Of a stretch of DNA of 64,000 nucleotides, positions 22,732 through 34,613 are shown one piece after another. Origin of the DNA: Arcuatula senhousia (taxonomy: Eukaryota > Mollusca > Bivalvia > Mytilida > Mytilidae); contig OZ020308.1 of the NCBI GenBank assembly GCA_963971305.1, positions 22,069,838 through 22,133,837 on the forward strand. Reading direction: 5' to 3'. A program made the translations under genes and the position numbers. Every line of letters starts with the position of its first letter. Within the stretch, counting starts at the first letter, position 1. The notes below the pieces were generated by a model, which searched no databases, was not told where the DNA came from, and saw only the letters and a program-made list of their open reading frames with translations.

Positions 22732-24370
22732 ATTGGAAATGAGGGGGAAGGGATTTTTGCAAAGGATTATGGGTATTTTTTAATTAATCATGTGATAAAT
22801 CAGTGTTAACATAGTGTTAGCTAATCAAGTGATTGAATTTTTTCAACAACAGAATTTAACGCAGATGTTAGTTAATCTCATCGTTAGATTTTTAACGACT
22901 CGTTAGTGCTAATCATCGCTAATTTTAACGCTCTATTCGGCATACGGAGCCCGGATGTGTATGAAAAGATGAAACGATGATTTGGATAAAAATGTTTGGG
23001 TGAAAAAGAAATTGACAGTTAATTTCGTCGGGGAGATATGGGCAAGGGCGAAAATAAGGCATTATTATTATGGTAAGTGGCATAGAGGCACCGATGGGGC
23101 TAGCTACAATAATGTAGCTCTTTTGACATCTGATGGGGCAATCGAGTGTCAAAAGTCCGAACGGACAACGACAAAACGTAAACAAGAAAAAGGACAGCAC
23201 GCAGAAACACAACAACTTTATTTTATAAAACAGAGCATTAATCCCTCTCCGTTTCCACGTCCCGTAGTCATTCAGACAAGCTCAGGGACGAGCCATTTAT
23301 CTTGAAGGTGGGCCATTGTGTTTACACTTTCGTTCTGCTCGGAAAAGGGGTTTAATTTTTAAAAAGCGTCATAACAGGATATTTTATTTTCATTATTAGC
23401 ACTATTTAAAATGGCAAAAATCCTTCATAATATTTTTTTATTAACCTTGAATTTGCTGTCAGAATTTTTTTTCATCTAACATGTTATAACAAATTCCAAA
23501 GATAAAATCTCGCCCTCCTTTTCCAATTAGGCAGCAACCATTTGAAATTCAGCAGGATCAGAATTTTGAAAATGTTGGTTTTCTATCAATATAATATTTA
23601 CCTATGACTTTCGACCAACATTTGTATTATCTCAATGTTATTCAGAGTGTAATTGGTATTTTCGAACCATCTAACCCTCTTGCTGCCATATTAAAAGGAG
23701 TATGTTCACGAAGGCCTATAAATGGCCCTGTAATTGGGCTGATTTTTCATATTCAAGAAATCTTAATAAATGCAATGGAAATAACTCAAAGAATACCTAT
23801 ATTTAAAAAATATAATAGTTTTCTAGCGATAAAATTGTTCAGTTTTCTTCAGTGACCCCCTAAATATGAGAAAAATTAGGAAAATCTTCATTTTTGTCGA
23901 TTTTTTACCCCTTTTGACCACTATTGTGCCAAAATCAAAAGTGGCCGCATGCTCTGACCAACATAGATTTTTGTTTATTTATTTATTACTTAAAAGTAAA
24001 TATTTTAACAAAAAAATAATTTTGGTCAGAATATGCGGCCAACATTATATACATCATTTTTTACAGAAAAAAAGGCTAAATATGTCAAAAATAGCGATTT
24101 TTAAAGAAGTTCACTAACTTTAAAGGTCTCTGCTGTTCGCGAAAGTAAACAATTCATGTACAATTTATAACATTTTATAAAGTACAGAGTCTTATAACCA
24201 CTCTAGCAGCATTATTTTGTAGCTGTCTCGAATTTGAAATTTAGGGCCGTTTTTGGCCCTTTCCGAACATACGGTTGGAGAAAGAAATTCGATTTTCTCC
24301 ATTACGAGTAATGGGACCGCATTATAGCTCCGCCCAATCCAAGATGTCAAAGGAGCTTCATTATTGTAGC
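22732..24370. other. No intact gene; one retroelement-tail remnant
   Basis: Bases 23095-23215 on the minus strand (TCGTTGTCCGTTCGGACTTT...) resemble the end of the dispersed tail at 45320-45660. The 83-codon frames at 23604 and 23866 have no recognisable domain. Confidence 0.4.
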
Positions 24371-24470
24371 TATCTCGTAGTCCAGAGAAAATGACAAAAA
24401 CGAATCAGTTATACCGGAGTATTGGCGGATCGCAATGGTCCTGACTTGGTACAGGCATTTCAAACGAAAT
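24371..24470 (-). mobile_element. Penelope-type 3' tail fragment
   Basis: Reverse copy of the middle of the 52679-52945 segment: TGACAAAAACGAATCAG, GATCGCAATGGTCCTGACT, TTTCAAACGAAAT. Confidence 0.75.
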
Positions 24471-24633
24471 TTTGAAAGAGTGACTAAAATCCATTAGGAA
24501 TATTGACAAAGTTCAAGATTTAAAAGTGAAAAACGCTTAACGCATAAAAATGATTAGTTATATAATTGTTATTAAATGTAAAAAGGTAAGGGCAAATTGA
24601 CTTTTAAATTCCGTCTTTTTATCATTGACACTA

Positions 24634-24690
24634 TGCACGTCAGGCGTAGCAAAATTTATTGTCTCGAACTTTTTTGTTATTTTTATTTCC
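24634..24690 (+). mobile_element. Retrozyme fragment, downstream of cleavage site
   Basis: GCACGTCAGGCGTAGCAAAA then TTTATTGTCTCGAAC matches the 3' side of the hammerhead at 34.8 kb, but the CTGATGA core is absent. Confidence 0.75.
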
Positions 24691-24854
24691 CATTTATCGA
24701 TTTTCGGTATATCTAATGATTATAACGATAGTAACAAGGTTCAAGATTAAAAACTAATAAACGCTGAATGTCGCTGAATCACGGTCACCCGCATGGGTAC
24801 ATTTCAACTGTAGAAGGCTTGATTTATGACGGCCTGGACAGGACTTTGGGAGCA

Positions 24855-24955
24855 TGGGAGAGAGGGGGCGGGAGAAGGGAGAGAAGAGACGGGAGAAGGG
24901 AGAGAGGGGGCGGGAGAAAGGAGAAAAGGGGAGGGAGAAGCGAGATACGATATCA
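24855..24955 (+). repeat. Purine-rich GGGAGAAGGGAGAG minisatellite
   Basis: Strand-asymmetric G/A run; a similar unit occurs at 28676-28730. Confidence 0.85.
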
Positions 24956-25983
24956 AGGAGCATTGAAATGTTCATAAGTGGAAAAGCCCTATTTATATTT
25001 TGTAGCACATATATTTGTGGAAAAAATGTGATGAAAATAAATCAGACACTTGAGCATTAATATTTAATAACATTGTAACGGTTACCGACGCGTTCCTGCA
25101 TGCTATTGGAAAACGCGAATTTGACAGGGAGAAAAATGTGTATAATTTAATTATCTGCTTTAGCATGTTTAGTTAAATAGAAGTATAAATTAGTTGGTTT
25201 TCAAAGAGGTTTGAAAGAAAATAAATTGATAAGGGGAAAAAATCTATGCCCAATCTAAGAATACCAAATAGTTGCTACCTTATGTGTTTGACATTAATTT
25301 TTTAAATTTATACATATATACAATTAACTATGGTGTGCATACAATAGCAAACTACTTCACTATAACTTCTAGCAAGTTACTTTCATTCAAACGTTATGTT
25401 ACATATCATGAAACTTATATTGTTGCTCTTTAATAAGTGTTTGCTCCAGGTACAAGTCCAGACTCCGGACCAATAGGCTTCATGAAACATTTGTCACACT
25501 TTAGCTATAATGTTGGTGTTCAGAGTAAGGGTTGGGCAGAGTTCCATGTATTTGTTGAATTTAATGTATGTCTAAACAAAAATACAAAATTGTGGAAACA
25601 CTGCTTGTTTGATGGATGCCTGAAACTGTACATATAGGTTAAAACACCTTCTTGAAACTGAGGCTGAATCTTTGTACACTTAATTATTGTTCTTAGTATC
25701 TCAATACCAAATATCATTGACAGATTGTTTAACATATTGCTGAAACTGTCAGTATGAAAGAAGAGGATATAGGGTAAATGTCCATTATTTAGTTCAGATT
25801 ACTGCAGTTTTTGGGTATACATCAGGCAAATGGTGAGCTAAAAATTTGAAGTTTTTACCTTTGGTACATTATTGAAATCAAAATATCTACATAAACTGAA
25901 ATCACTACACTACTTATGCTCAGACGATACACTATAATTACTGTTTATACAATGAAGTGACGACAATGTTATCTCAAGTTTTT
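24956..25983. other. No gene seen
   Basis: AT-rich. The 66-codon frame at 25437 has no family resemblance that I can name. Confidence 0.4.
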
Positions 25984-26070
25984 CTGTCAGTTTGTCCGCC
26001 AGTTGACTTAGTCTTAACCAACAACAAATATTCATGAAACTTTGTGCACATGCTCTTTTCATGGAGTAAA
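25984..26070 (-). repeat. Dispersed repeat, inverted partner of 28244-28316
   Basis: CTGTCAGTTTGTCCGCCAGT and TTCATGAAACTTTGTGCACA are the reverse complement of sequence at 28244-28316. A looser relative is at about 26920-27040. Confidence 0.65.
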
Positions 26071-26141
26071 GTATTTTGGTCTAGTTGTCAAGGTCTCATC
26101 CAATCACCAAGTATTCATGAAACTTTGTATGTGTTCTCAAT

Positions 26142-26903
26142 TCTGAGATGATCACCTCAATATCCCTATTGTGTCTCACAACTATGTTGTGTTCTATGGT
26201 CATTACCGGATCCTAAGATCGCAATGGAAGAGGGAGGTTTGGCGCCATAAAACCTGGTTTAACCCACCATTTCGTTTGAAATGCCTGTACCAAGTCAGGA
26301 GTCCCGTGCGGGGCCCGGTGGCGAATAGGCCCGCAGCAGAGCCTAGCTTGTCGTAAGAGGCGACTAAGGGTCTTGGGATTCTGACGTCGGGTCAGTGCTC
26401 AGCCCACAGAGCGACCAAGTGTGTACCCTAGGTGGCTGAATAGGGTAGCCCTCGTCCGCGAGGGTTGTCAGGTCTATAATACGGAAACCCTGACCGCCGA
26501 CCATAGTGGGCCAACGTGTGTGAAGAGTGCCACGCTTCATGCACGTAAAAGACCCCTTTGTGGACCGCCCAGTAGTGCACCACATAGGCTAAATTTTCCG
26601 CCCCTACCCACCTCTCCCCTTTTCCTGTGGTTCTTCAAAATTTACCGGTCCTTTGTGTCCCACCCCATCCCCATATTTCATTTATCATCATCATTTCATG
26701 TTCATTTCATCATCCTTTTCATGTTCATCGCCTGTAAATAACCTATATAGCGTTGCACGGGCGTAAAACACCAACTCACTCACTCACCCAAGTCAGGACC
26801 ATTGCGATCCACCAGTTCTCCGGTATGACTGATTCGTTTTTGTCATTTTCTCTGGACTATGAGATTGATCATTCAAGTTCGGTAGTTTTGTTATTACCTT
26901 TAT
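26142..26903 (+). mobile_element. Penelope-type 3' tail split by SINE-A
   Basis: The left part 26142-26300 begins GATGATCACCTCAATATCCC, as immediately after the RT stop at 52678. The right part 26788-26903 runs to GTTATTACCTTTA. The SINE-A between them duplicated 11 bp of this element. Confidence 0.9.
26301..26787 (+). mobile_element. SINE-A, full length with 11-bp TSD
   Basis: Head GTCCCGTGCGGGGCCCGGTG, tail AACTCACTCACTCAC. Target duplication CCAAGTCAGGA at 26290-26300 and 26788-26798, inside the Penelope-type tail. Confidence 0.97.
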
Positions 26904-27073
26904 TCACCAAGTATTAATAGATACATGTATTCATGAAATTTTGTAGAACTTATATTTTGGAAAAGTTTTTGTCTGTTTGTTGACTTTCTCAATGTGCTGA
27001 GCCTATATCTTCAACAACATAAGATTAAATCTTCATGAACTTTTGTACACCGAATTAAAACCATCCCTGCTAA

Positions 27074-27346
27074 GGGATCAACCATTTAACTTGAAGGGGG
27101 GTGGCTTGGTTTTTTCCTAAAAAAATATTCTGAAAATTATTTTTGATGAAAAAAATATTCTGGCAGCAGGGGGTAACAAAAAAATATTCTGAAGAAGGAT
27201 TTCTGCCATATAAAATAATGATAATAATGAAAAAAAATTCTGTCGCGGCGCCTTCGAAAAATATTTTTTCCGCGCCCTGTGCGGAAAAAATTTCTGACCA
27301 AAACAAAAAACCAAGGCTCCCCCCTTCAAGTTAAATGGTCCGTCCC
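27074..27346. mobile_element. Harbinger-type MITE (273 bp, TAA target site)
   Basis: TIRs of about 42 bp: left GGGATCAACCATTTAACTTG then AAGGGGGG and CTTGGTTTTTT; right end inverted GGGACGGACCATTTAACTTG and onward. Flanked by TAA at 27071-27073 and 27347-27349. A three-base TWA target site suggests PIF/Harbinger. The centre holds A/T-rich repeats of AAAAATATTCTG. Confidence 0.8.
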
Positions 27347-27531
27347 TAATATCGATCAATACGTATGACCATTAAACTCATTAACACTTCATAGTAAAAA
27401 TGTTTTAAAACTCGTATATATATCTGTAAAATTATCTGTTTTTTTCTATATTCTTATTTTGTATATGTTATTGAAATTTATGTGACAGTGCATCATAAGC
27501 CTCTAAAGGCTGGCTGGGATAATTACAGTGT

Positions 27532-28008
27532 TAGTTAGTTTGTTAGTTACTGCTTTACTCCCAAGCTGAACATGAAAGTGGTGATACAATGAACATGAAA
27601 TGATGATGAAGTGGAGGAAATTGGGACACAAGGCCAATCCGGTAGGAGAGTTTTGACCGCCACTGGAAAAAGGAGTGATGGGTAGGGACGGGAAATTTAG
27701 CCTCTTGCATGGGGATCCTATGGGTCCTACTCTTACCGAGACCTGCAGCAGGGTTCTTTTACGTACGAGGAACGTGACATTTTCCCAACACGGTGCATCA
27801 CTATGGTTTGCGGTCAGGTTTTCCGCATTATTGCCTGACGACCCCGCATCTCTCGATGTCAGGACTGTCCCATTCAACCACCTGGGGTACGTACATATCC
27901 CAGTCGCTTTGTGGGCAAAGCGGCCTGACCCGATGTCAGGTTTCTGAGCGCTTTAATGGACTTTTACCGACAAGCTTAGCGCTACTGCGGGTCTATTCGC
28001 CACCTGGT
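27532..28008 (-). mobile_element. SINE-B with 10-bp TSD
   Basis: Tail at 27532, head end at about 28008. Duplication ATTACAGTGT at 27522-27531 and 28009-28018. A block of about 25 bp near the 3' end (the GCACGATTTCGGC region) is deleted, and the first bases of the head are missing. Confidence 0.93.
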
Positions 28009-28243
28009 ATTACAGTGTGATAAATGCAGTTAATTTGCTGATAAACTGCTGGGCGATACTTTTCAAACCTTACTCCCCTATATCTAAAATCATGGTCCTC
28101 CCCCTTTCCCTCCTATGGAGCGTGCCTGACTATATACATTGTATATATTTCTAATTACAATCAACATTCAAATCGCAAAACATCAAATCAACAGCTTTAT
28201 ATTCCATAAATATAACAATTAAGCATGATATGTTCAAGATCAT

Positions 28244-28316
28244 GTATTACTCCATGAAAAGAGCATGTGCACAAAGTTTCATGAATAAGACTAAGTCAAC
28301 TGGCGGACAAACTGAA
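28244..28316 (+). repeat. Dispersed repeat, inverted partner of 25984-26070
   Basis: Reverse complement of that segment with a short internal deletion. The 67-codon frame over it is accidental. Confidence 0.65.
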
Positions 28317-28675
28317 ATACATGCAATTATGGATTACAATTGTATTGGATTACCAGTCATGCCAGTGGGAATGAATTTGGGATTACCAAAAGCTGAAAAA
28401 ATAAGAATTATTGAATTATCAGGGCCAAAATAGATGGATAATTGGATTCCAAGGACCCACCATATTTGGGTTGTAGATGCCTTATTCTCTGTGTCCACAT
28501 GCATATTCAGACGAGACATATATTGTTACCAATCTTGTTTTGTAAATTAATGTACGGTCTTATGGTAAAATATTTTGCATGAGAGCGCAATATGTATGTT
28601 CCATAATGTGTATTGATTTTTTTTCATTTGACAGTATTTTTGCAAAGATACAAAATTTACTTATTGTCAAAAAAG

Positions 28676-28730
28676 TGAGGGAGACAGAAACGGGAGGGAG
28701 AAAGGGGGCGGGAGAAGGGAGAAAGCTACC
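28676..28730 (+). repeat. Purine-rich minisatellite
   Basis: GAGGGAGACAGAAACGGGAG followed by AAAGGGGGCGGGAGAAGGG; same motif as 24855-24955. Confidence 0.8.
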
Positions 28731-29149
28731 CCCCTGTCCAGCCCCCCCATTTATGTTTTAAAAGTGTTTTTATAAAAATAATTAAATCCATATAATAATG
28801 ATAATCTGTTCTTGTGGGTATGATTATAAATGGCAAGGGTACAGGCTTTCAATGAACGCATTGGAGAAGCCTACTGAAAATTAAGAGCTTAGTTAAAGGA
28901 TAAGTTACAATTTTTGAAATTTCGTTCACAATTTTAAAATTATTCAGCGTTAAATTTTATATTTTTACATTAATGCAAAACTTTTACTTTTGCTCAGAAT
29001 AGTAAATATGACAACACTGTCATCGAATCGCTTACTTTTGCGGAGCACCTGGGTTAATGGTGGATTTGTTTGGTTTATATTGTGGGTCCTCTAGCTGTTC
29101 TTGCAGAGATGTCGTCTTATTCCAAAACTATTGAAAAAGACATTATTGA

Positions 29150-29602
29150 TTGTATTGTATAGAAAAGGATATCACAATATATAAAAATTTAGGAGATATA
29201 TTAATATGCGGGGATTTTAATGCACGGCCAGCCTCTGAACCAGACTACATCATTAATGACATATCTGATTATCTACCACTTTATTCCAACTATAATGCGG
29301 ATGTAAAATTAACAGTACGTCATAATATGGACTCTAAACTAAATAAAAGAGGTAGGGACTTGTTAGATTTATGCATTAGTAATCAAATTAGAATCCTAAA
29401 TGGTAGAATTATGGGCGACATCTCTGGAAAATACACTTGTTTCACTCCCAATGGGACCAGCACTGTAGACTATGCTTTAATATCAGAGATTTTGTTAAAT
29501 AATATCCTACATTTTACTGTATCAGATTTCATATCAACTTTATCCGACTGTCATTGTCTAATTGAATGGTCACTAATCCATGAACATAGCCATACATACT
29601 AG
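29150..29602 (+). pseudogene. LINE endonuclease (EEP) domain fragment
   Basis: An open frame of 150 codons shows the exonuclease-endonuclease-phosphatase fold motifs of non-LTR retrotransposon ORF2. LICGDFNARPA (residues 19-29) holds the GDFN catalytic strand. RGRDLLDLCISNQIRILNGR follows at about residues 65-84. Then come YTCFTPNGTSTVDYALIS at about residues 93-110 and VSDFISTLSDCHCLIEWSL. In the last motif Cys-His replaces the usual Asp-His of SDH. No upstream ORF1 and no reverse transcriptase follow the stop at 29602, so this is a fragment whose frame has stayed open. The LINE clade cannot be fixed from this piece. Confidence 0.85.
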
Positions 29603-30150
29603 CTATTGAAGAATTCATTTACATCAGTTAGATCGCCACATTTACAAGTCAAAAGTTATGCAAAAATCACATAACATGCAAAAATCTCCAATTAACTTAA
29701 AAACTTAAAAATAAAGCAAATATAAATAGATACAAAAATAAACTTTATATAAGCTAAACACATGTTAACATGCACATACCTCTAAATTAGTGTATGAAAA
29801 TAGCAAATTACAAGGGAGATGATAACCTTTAGCAAATAACTTCTACCAAAAAGTACGGGAAAATGTAAATCTCTATTAAAAAAGGTAGAAAAACTTTTCT
29901 TTATTTTAGCGGGTAACAAAATGAAACTGAAAAACTGAAGGCGCTTTAAAAAAAATTCATCTAGAAAGGTAAGGTGAATGAAAAAAATTTCCAACGTTAG
30001 CGAATCAAAATCAACTTGAACATTTTAATTTAATTTAAAACACAAAAAGCAACTCCGCTACACTACTCCCCCTTCCAGAATAATTTTCTTTTCTTGAAAA
30101 ATGGACACACTCAGTCACAGCACAAAACGGAACGTCAATCGATACAGACA
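29603..30150. other. No gene seen
   Basis: A/T-rich, many A runs; nothing recognised. Confidence 0.45.
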
Positions 30151-30600
30151 TCAGTTTTGGTGATTCGGGAACGGATTGTAGCTTTTCCCAAGCTTCTCCA
30201 TCAATTTCTTTCGCTCCAAGGCAGCAGCTTCCCGAGCAGCAACGTTGATTACAGGTTTTACGAACTTGTACGGCTTCATATCTCCTGGATTCGTGTAGTT
30301 CCTGTTAGCACGTTTAAGCACACTTACTCCAGCTAAAAGATTGTCCACATCAGCAGAATGTACAGTACGAATGTGCTTAGACAGCTTTGCCCTCTCTGGT
30401 AATGTGACACCACAGGATTTAGCAGGACATTTATACATGTTAATCTCCTGGATATGGAACTTCCTCCAATGGTTCTCCAACATGTGAAATGAGGGGTTAT
30501 ACACCCCTCTACACTACAGGACATGGAGCTCCATCATGGATCGGTCATGCCTGCCTGTCATTTGCATCTGAAGGAGATGAAGAGGCCATTCTGGAAAATA
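30151..30600 (-). pseudogene. C2H2 zinc-finger protein remnant 2
   Basis: Reading leftward, one frame begins MSCSVEGC (first Cys pair, near 30520). A frameshift near 30500 is followed in the next frame by SFHMLENHWRKFHIQEINMY, then KCPAKSCGV, KLSKHIRTVHS (second Cys-His set) and a basic C-terminal part (AALERKKLMEKLGKSYNP) ending at 30151. The HW-[RK]-K-F motif between fingers also occurs in the neighbour at 30734-31116, so the two are paralogues or exons of one gene. The protein family is unknown to me; small two-finger proteins of this kind are frequent in bivalve genomes. Confidence 0.6.
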
Positions 30601-30733
30601 TAGCCTTATAATTTAAAACACACAATTTATTGTAAAATTAATAACTTGGGTACAAATTGTAAATAAAAGAAATACACTGTAAATAATTTTTACTTTTGTT
30701 TAAGCTTGAAAATTGTACATATGCTGTATCCAT

Positions 30734-31116
30734 CTAATTTTGTGCTTGTTTTCTTGGCAGAAAGCCTTTATTTTCAATGTAGAATTTATTCCTCAAATCT
30801 TTAGTTTTTGATTTTCCAATTAACATAGTGGCTTTATCATTATCCATATGATGAGTGGACATATAATGACGTTTTAATGCCCAGAAAGATCTGCTTGTAC
30901 ATTTACATTTTCTGCATATATATATATTTTTATATGTTGTAAATTAAATTTCTTCCAATGCTTAATGTACTGCCTATAAGTTTTGTAAAATTTATTTGTG
31001 CAGCCAGGAACTTCACAAGCCATTCCTTGTGACGGAAAAGGTTCACGTATATCATCATCAAGTTTTTGTATATCTCTTTCATCAAGTACATCTATTTCAA
31101 ACTCAAATTCATCCAT
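30734..31116 (-). pseudogene. C2H2 zinc-finger protein remnant 1
   Basis: Start MDEFEFEIDVLDERD at 31116, an acidic N-terminus, then ACEVPGCTNKFYKT and YIKHWKKFNLQHIKIYI. Here an alternating TA run (about 30915-30927) shifts the frame; the next frame continues CRKCKCTSRSFWALKRHYM, STHHMDNDK and a basic tail ending at a stop at 30734. The fingers are C-x4-C...H and C-x2-C...H-x4-H. A two-base length change in the TA run would account for the frame break. Confidence 0.6.
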
Positions 31117-32610
31117 AATGACAATCTAAATGAAAATAATTTGTAAGATTTTGTTCAACCTGAACACATCTTAAAACATATACATGTATCAGCTTTAGGC
31201 TAGTTTCCCTTGCTCTCTTTCAGAAAAAACTACATCCTAATTTATTTTTACTATTCATCTAATACAATGTTTTCGCCTGTGATCAAGTTTAAGATATTTG
31301 AAACCCCTACATCATAACGGAAGCTTCTATAAATTTATTTATATCTCAATCTCTGACCAAAATCAAAATTTTATCTCTCTTTAAGGTACCTTATCATTAA
31401 CTTACTTATTTTCATCTCTCCTATAAAATAACTTTACTTAAGATGTATTCAGAAATTCGCTTTTACTATTTTTCAGAAGTTAAAACTTATTAAACTCTTA
31501 CTATAGTTATTAAGCTAAAACCAATCTTTTTTTCTGTTGAAAATTCACAAACAAACTCTTACTTTTCGCAGAGGTTTTTAGTGTTTCAACTTGTACAAGA
31601 AGAGTTATTTTCAATAGACTGTATCCTGCATGAAGATAAATGGAACATTTAACACTGTGAATTTATAATTTAGATGTCGGCATTAATCAGGCCAGAGGTA
31701 ACAATATAATTTTCAAATATACCATGTTCAATTGATGGGGACGGTAAACACTGCGAACAAACACTGAGATTAAAAAAATTAAAGTCCCTTCTCAGTTTTA
31801 TAGTTTAATCACAAAAAAGTTCACATTCAATTAAATCGATCCCCCCTCTATAAAGTTATTAAAAAATCTGAACCCCTCCTTTTCTCATAAGAAAAATAAA
31901 ATTGACCCCCCTACTTTTTGACCAGCCCCCTCCGCCCCCCCCCTCCCAGATAAAAAATAATACGTCCCTAAGTTATTGTATTTTGCATACAACTATGAAC
32001 TGTACAAGTTCACACTTTGTAATTGATTGACAATAATTTAATTAGTGGTTTAATTTATTTAGTTCATAGTTAAGTAGTACTAAACATTATTCTTGCATCC
32101 TATTATAAATATTTAGCTGTACCAAATTCTATATCTACACGTATCATGTCACATTTGCATGTCTTTGCCAGATCTATTATTTAACACAACTTCACTTCAA
32201 TATATTTATTTGATCATATGCATTATTTAATACTATTTACATAAAGTTACAATCAATACCCTAAGCTATTATTTTTCTTTCAAAGTGTTGGAGAGTAATT
32301 TGGGGGCACAGTGATGTTAATGACGTTAGTCCCACCAAAATATAAAAAAAGGTTTCCAAGAGTTGCCCCCCTTATACTCGGAAAAATAAAATGCCTGTAG
32401 TACCATATAGATTTGATAAAATATTTGTATTTTTATTGTCTTGTGTAGTCGGACATAATTATTTACAGTTATCCAAACCATTATATTTTATTAATATTAC
32501 TCAATAGTTAGAAAAACTCGAACAGAAGAATTTTCTATTGGAAATTAAGTCCCGCCCCTTTTACCTTATTTGGCAAATCCGACGAAATTTGATACCTTAT
32601 TTCTTAAATC
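31117..32610. other. No gene; pyrimidine-rich patch
   Basis: 31840-31970 is C-rich (runs of CCCCCC with TTTT), perhaps the end of an old repeat. No ORF with family character. Confidence 0.4.
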
Positions 32611-33709
32611 GGCAAAAGGCCATGTGAGCTTTTGTCATCACTTGGCGTCCGTCGTCGTCGTCGTTAACTTTTCTTCAAACTTCTCTGAAACGGCTGCACA
32701 GATTCAACAGAACTGATGTGGGGAATTTTGATTCGTCGAAAAACATGGCCGCCGTTGCTTAAAATAGACTAGGGGGGTCAGACTACTGTTTTTGGTTTGT
32801 AAATCAAGAAGTATAAGAGATAGATGAAATCTGATGCCACCCTTCTGCTTCAACATCAAAAGTTCTACAAAAGTCTCCATTTGGTCCAAGTTGTCAGATG
32901 ACCCCGTATAGGGGTACAGCCCCTTAAAGGTGTAAAATAGAGTTTTTTTCATGTTTTTGCTCTATAGTATGAAAACTATTGCAGATAGAGAAAAGCTGTT
33001 GCTTGCTGAAATGTTCAGCTCATTTAGCTCTACAAAAGTCTCCATAGGGTCGAAGTTGTCAGATGACCCCTTATAGGGGTTACGGCCCCTGAAATAATGT
33101 TTTTTTTCATGTTTTTGGCCTATGGAATGAAAACTTTTGCAGATAGAGAAAAGCTGTTGCTTGCTTAAATGTTCAGCTCAGTAAGCTCTATAAAAGTCTC
33201 AATAGGATCGAAGTTTTCAGATAACCCTATTGCCCCTAAAATGGTTTTTTATCATGTTTTTGGCCTATAGAATGAAAACTATAGCAGATTGACAAAAGCT
33301 GTTGCTTGCTTAAATGTTCAATTTATTTAGCTCTACAAAAGTCTCAATAGGATCAAATTTGTCAGATGATCCTCAATACCCCTATTACGGCCCCTAAAAT
33401 AACCTTTTTCATGTTTTGGCCTTTAGAATGAAAACTATAGCAGATAGAGAAAAGCTGTTGCTTGCTTAAATGTTCAGCGCATAAATCTCTACAAAAGTCT
33501 CCATAGGGTCGAAGTTTTCAGATGACCCCTTATAGGGGTTACGGCCCCTAAAATAACGATTTTTCGTGTTTGTTGGCCTACAGAATGAAAACTATAGTAG
33601 ATAAAGAAAAACTGTTGCTTGCTTAAATGTTCAGCCCATTTAGCTCTACAAATTATAGGGTTGACATCAAGACCAGGTGAGCGATTTAGGCTCCTGGGAG
33701 CCTCTTGTT
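32611..33709 (+). mobile_element. Helentron/HINE-like element with tandem core
   Basis: The head GGCCATGTGAGCT...GGCGTCCGTCGTCGTC is decayed at its extreme 5' end. The 3' end has GACCAGGTGAGCG followed by the hairpin GGCTCCTGGGAGCC and TCTTG. The core is about five repeats of about 155 bp with AGATAGAGAAAAGCTGTTGC and TCAGATGACCCCTTATAGGG. Same family as 59077-62022. Confidence 0.75.
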
Positions 33710-33855
33710 ATTAGAAACTCCTGACACAATATCAATAGGGCATGTCATTTCATGAGCAAATCACATTTTAAAAGGGAAAAATCCTATACTATCATGAACA
33801 GTGGATCTATATGCCATTAAAATGTAGGTAAATGATCATCCCAATCATCACGATT

Positions 33856-34361
33856 TAGTTAGTTAGTTAGTTTGTTGTTGCTTTACTCCCAAGCAGCACG
33901 ATTTCGGCTATATCCGGGAGATGAACATGAAAGTGGTGATGCAATGAACATGAAATAATGATGAAGTGGAGGAAATGGGGACACAAGGCCAATCGGGTAG
34001 GAGAGTTTTGACTGCTACTGGAAAAAGGAGTGATGGGAAATTTAGCCTCCTTCATGGGGATCCTACGGGTCCTACTCTTACCGAGACCTGCAGCAGGGTT
34101 CTTTAACGTGCGAGGAACGCGACATTTTTCCCAACATGTGCACCACTATGGTTTGCGGTCAGGTTTTCCGCATTATCGCCTGACGACCCCGCATCTCTTT
34201 ATGTCAGTGCTGCCCCATTCAACCACCTTGGGCACACATCCCAGTCGCTTTGTGGGCAAAGCGGCCTGACCCGATGTCAGGTTTCTGAGCGCTCTTTAGT
34301 GGACTTTACCGACAAGCTTAGCGCTGCTGCGGGCCTATTCGCCACCCGGAACCCGCACGGG
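33856..34361 (-). mobile_element. SINE-B, full length, without TSD
   Basis: Tail of four to five AGTT units at 33856; head CCCGTGCGGG at 34352-34361. No duplication flanks it. The Gypsy integrase reads PYRPQSDGLV up to the right junction and resumes with WDDHLPTF at the left, so about 50 bp of target are absent. Confidence 0.92.
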
Positions 34362-34613
34362 TACTAAGCCATCTGACTGAGGTCGGTATGGAGAAGTTTG
34401 AGTTTTATCTATTCCTAACAATTCACAAATCCTACTAAATAACTCTGATTCAAACTCTCTTCCCTGATCAGAATGTAACTGAGTGGGACCACCAAATCTA
34501 CAGAAAACTTCGGTTATCAATTTGTCAGCTACAGTTAAAGCGGTATGATTTGGAACTGGGAAAGCTTCTGTCCATTTGCTAAAATAATCACAAATTACGA
34601 TCAAATATTCATT

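Noticed and set aside
24855..24955. Arginine/glycine-rich proteins on this GA-rich run
   Set aside because: All frames over the purine minisatellite give biased peptides; the same repeat occurs at 28.7 kb without a frame.
32940..33650. Host gene exons in the regularly spaced conserved blocks
   Set aside because: The blocks are tandem units of a HINE-like element found again at 60 kb, and no splice-compatible frame links them.
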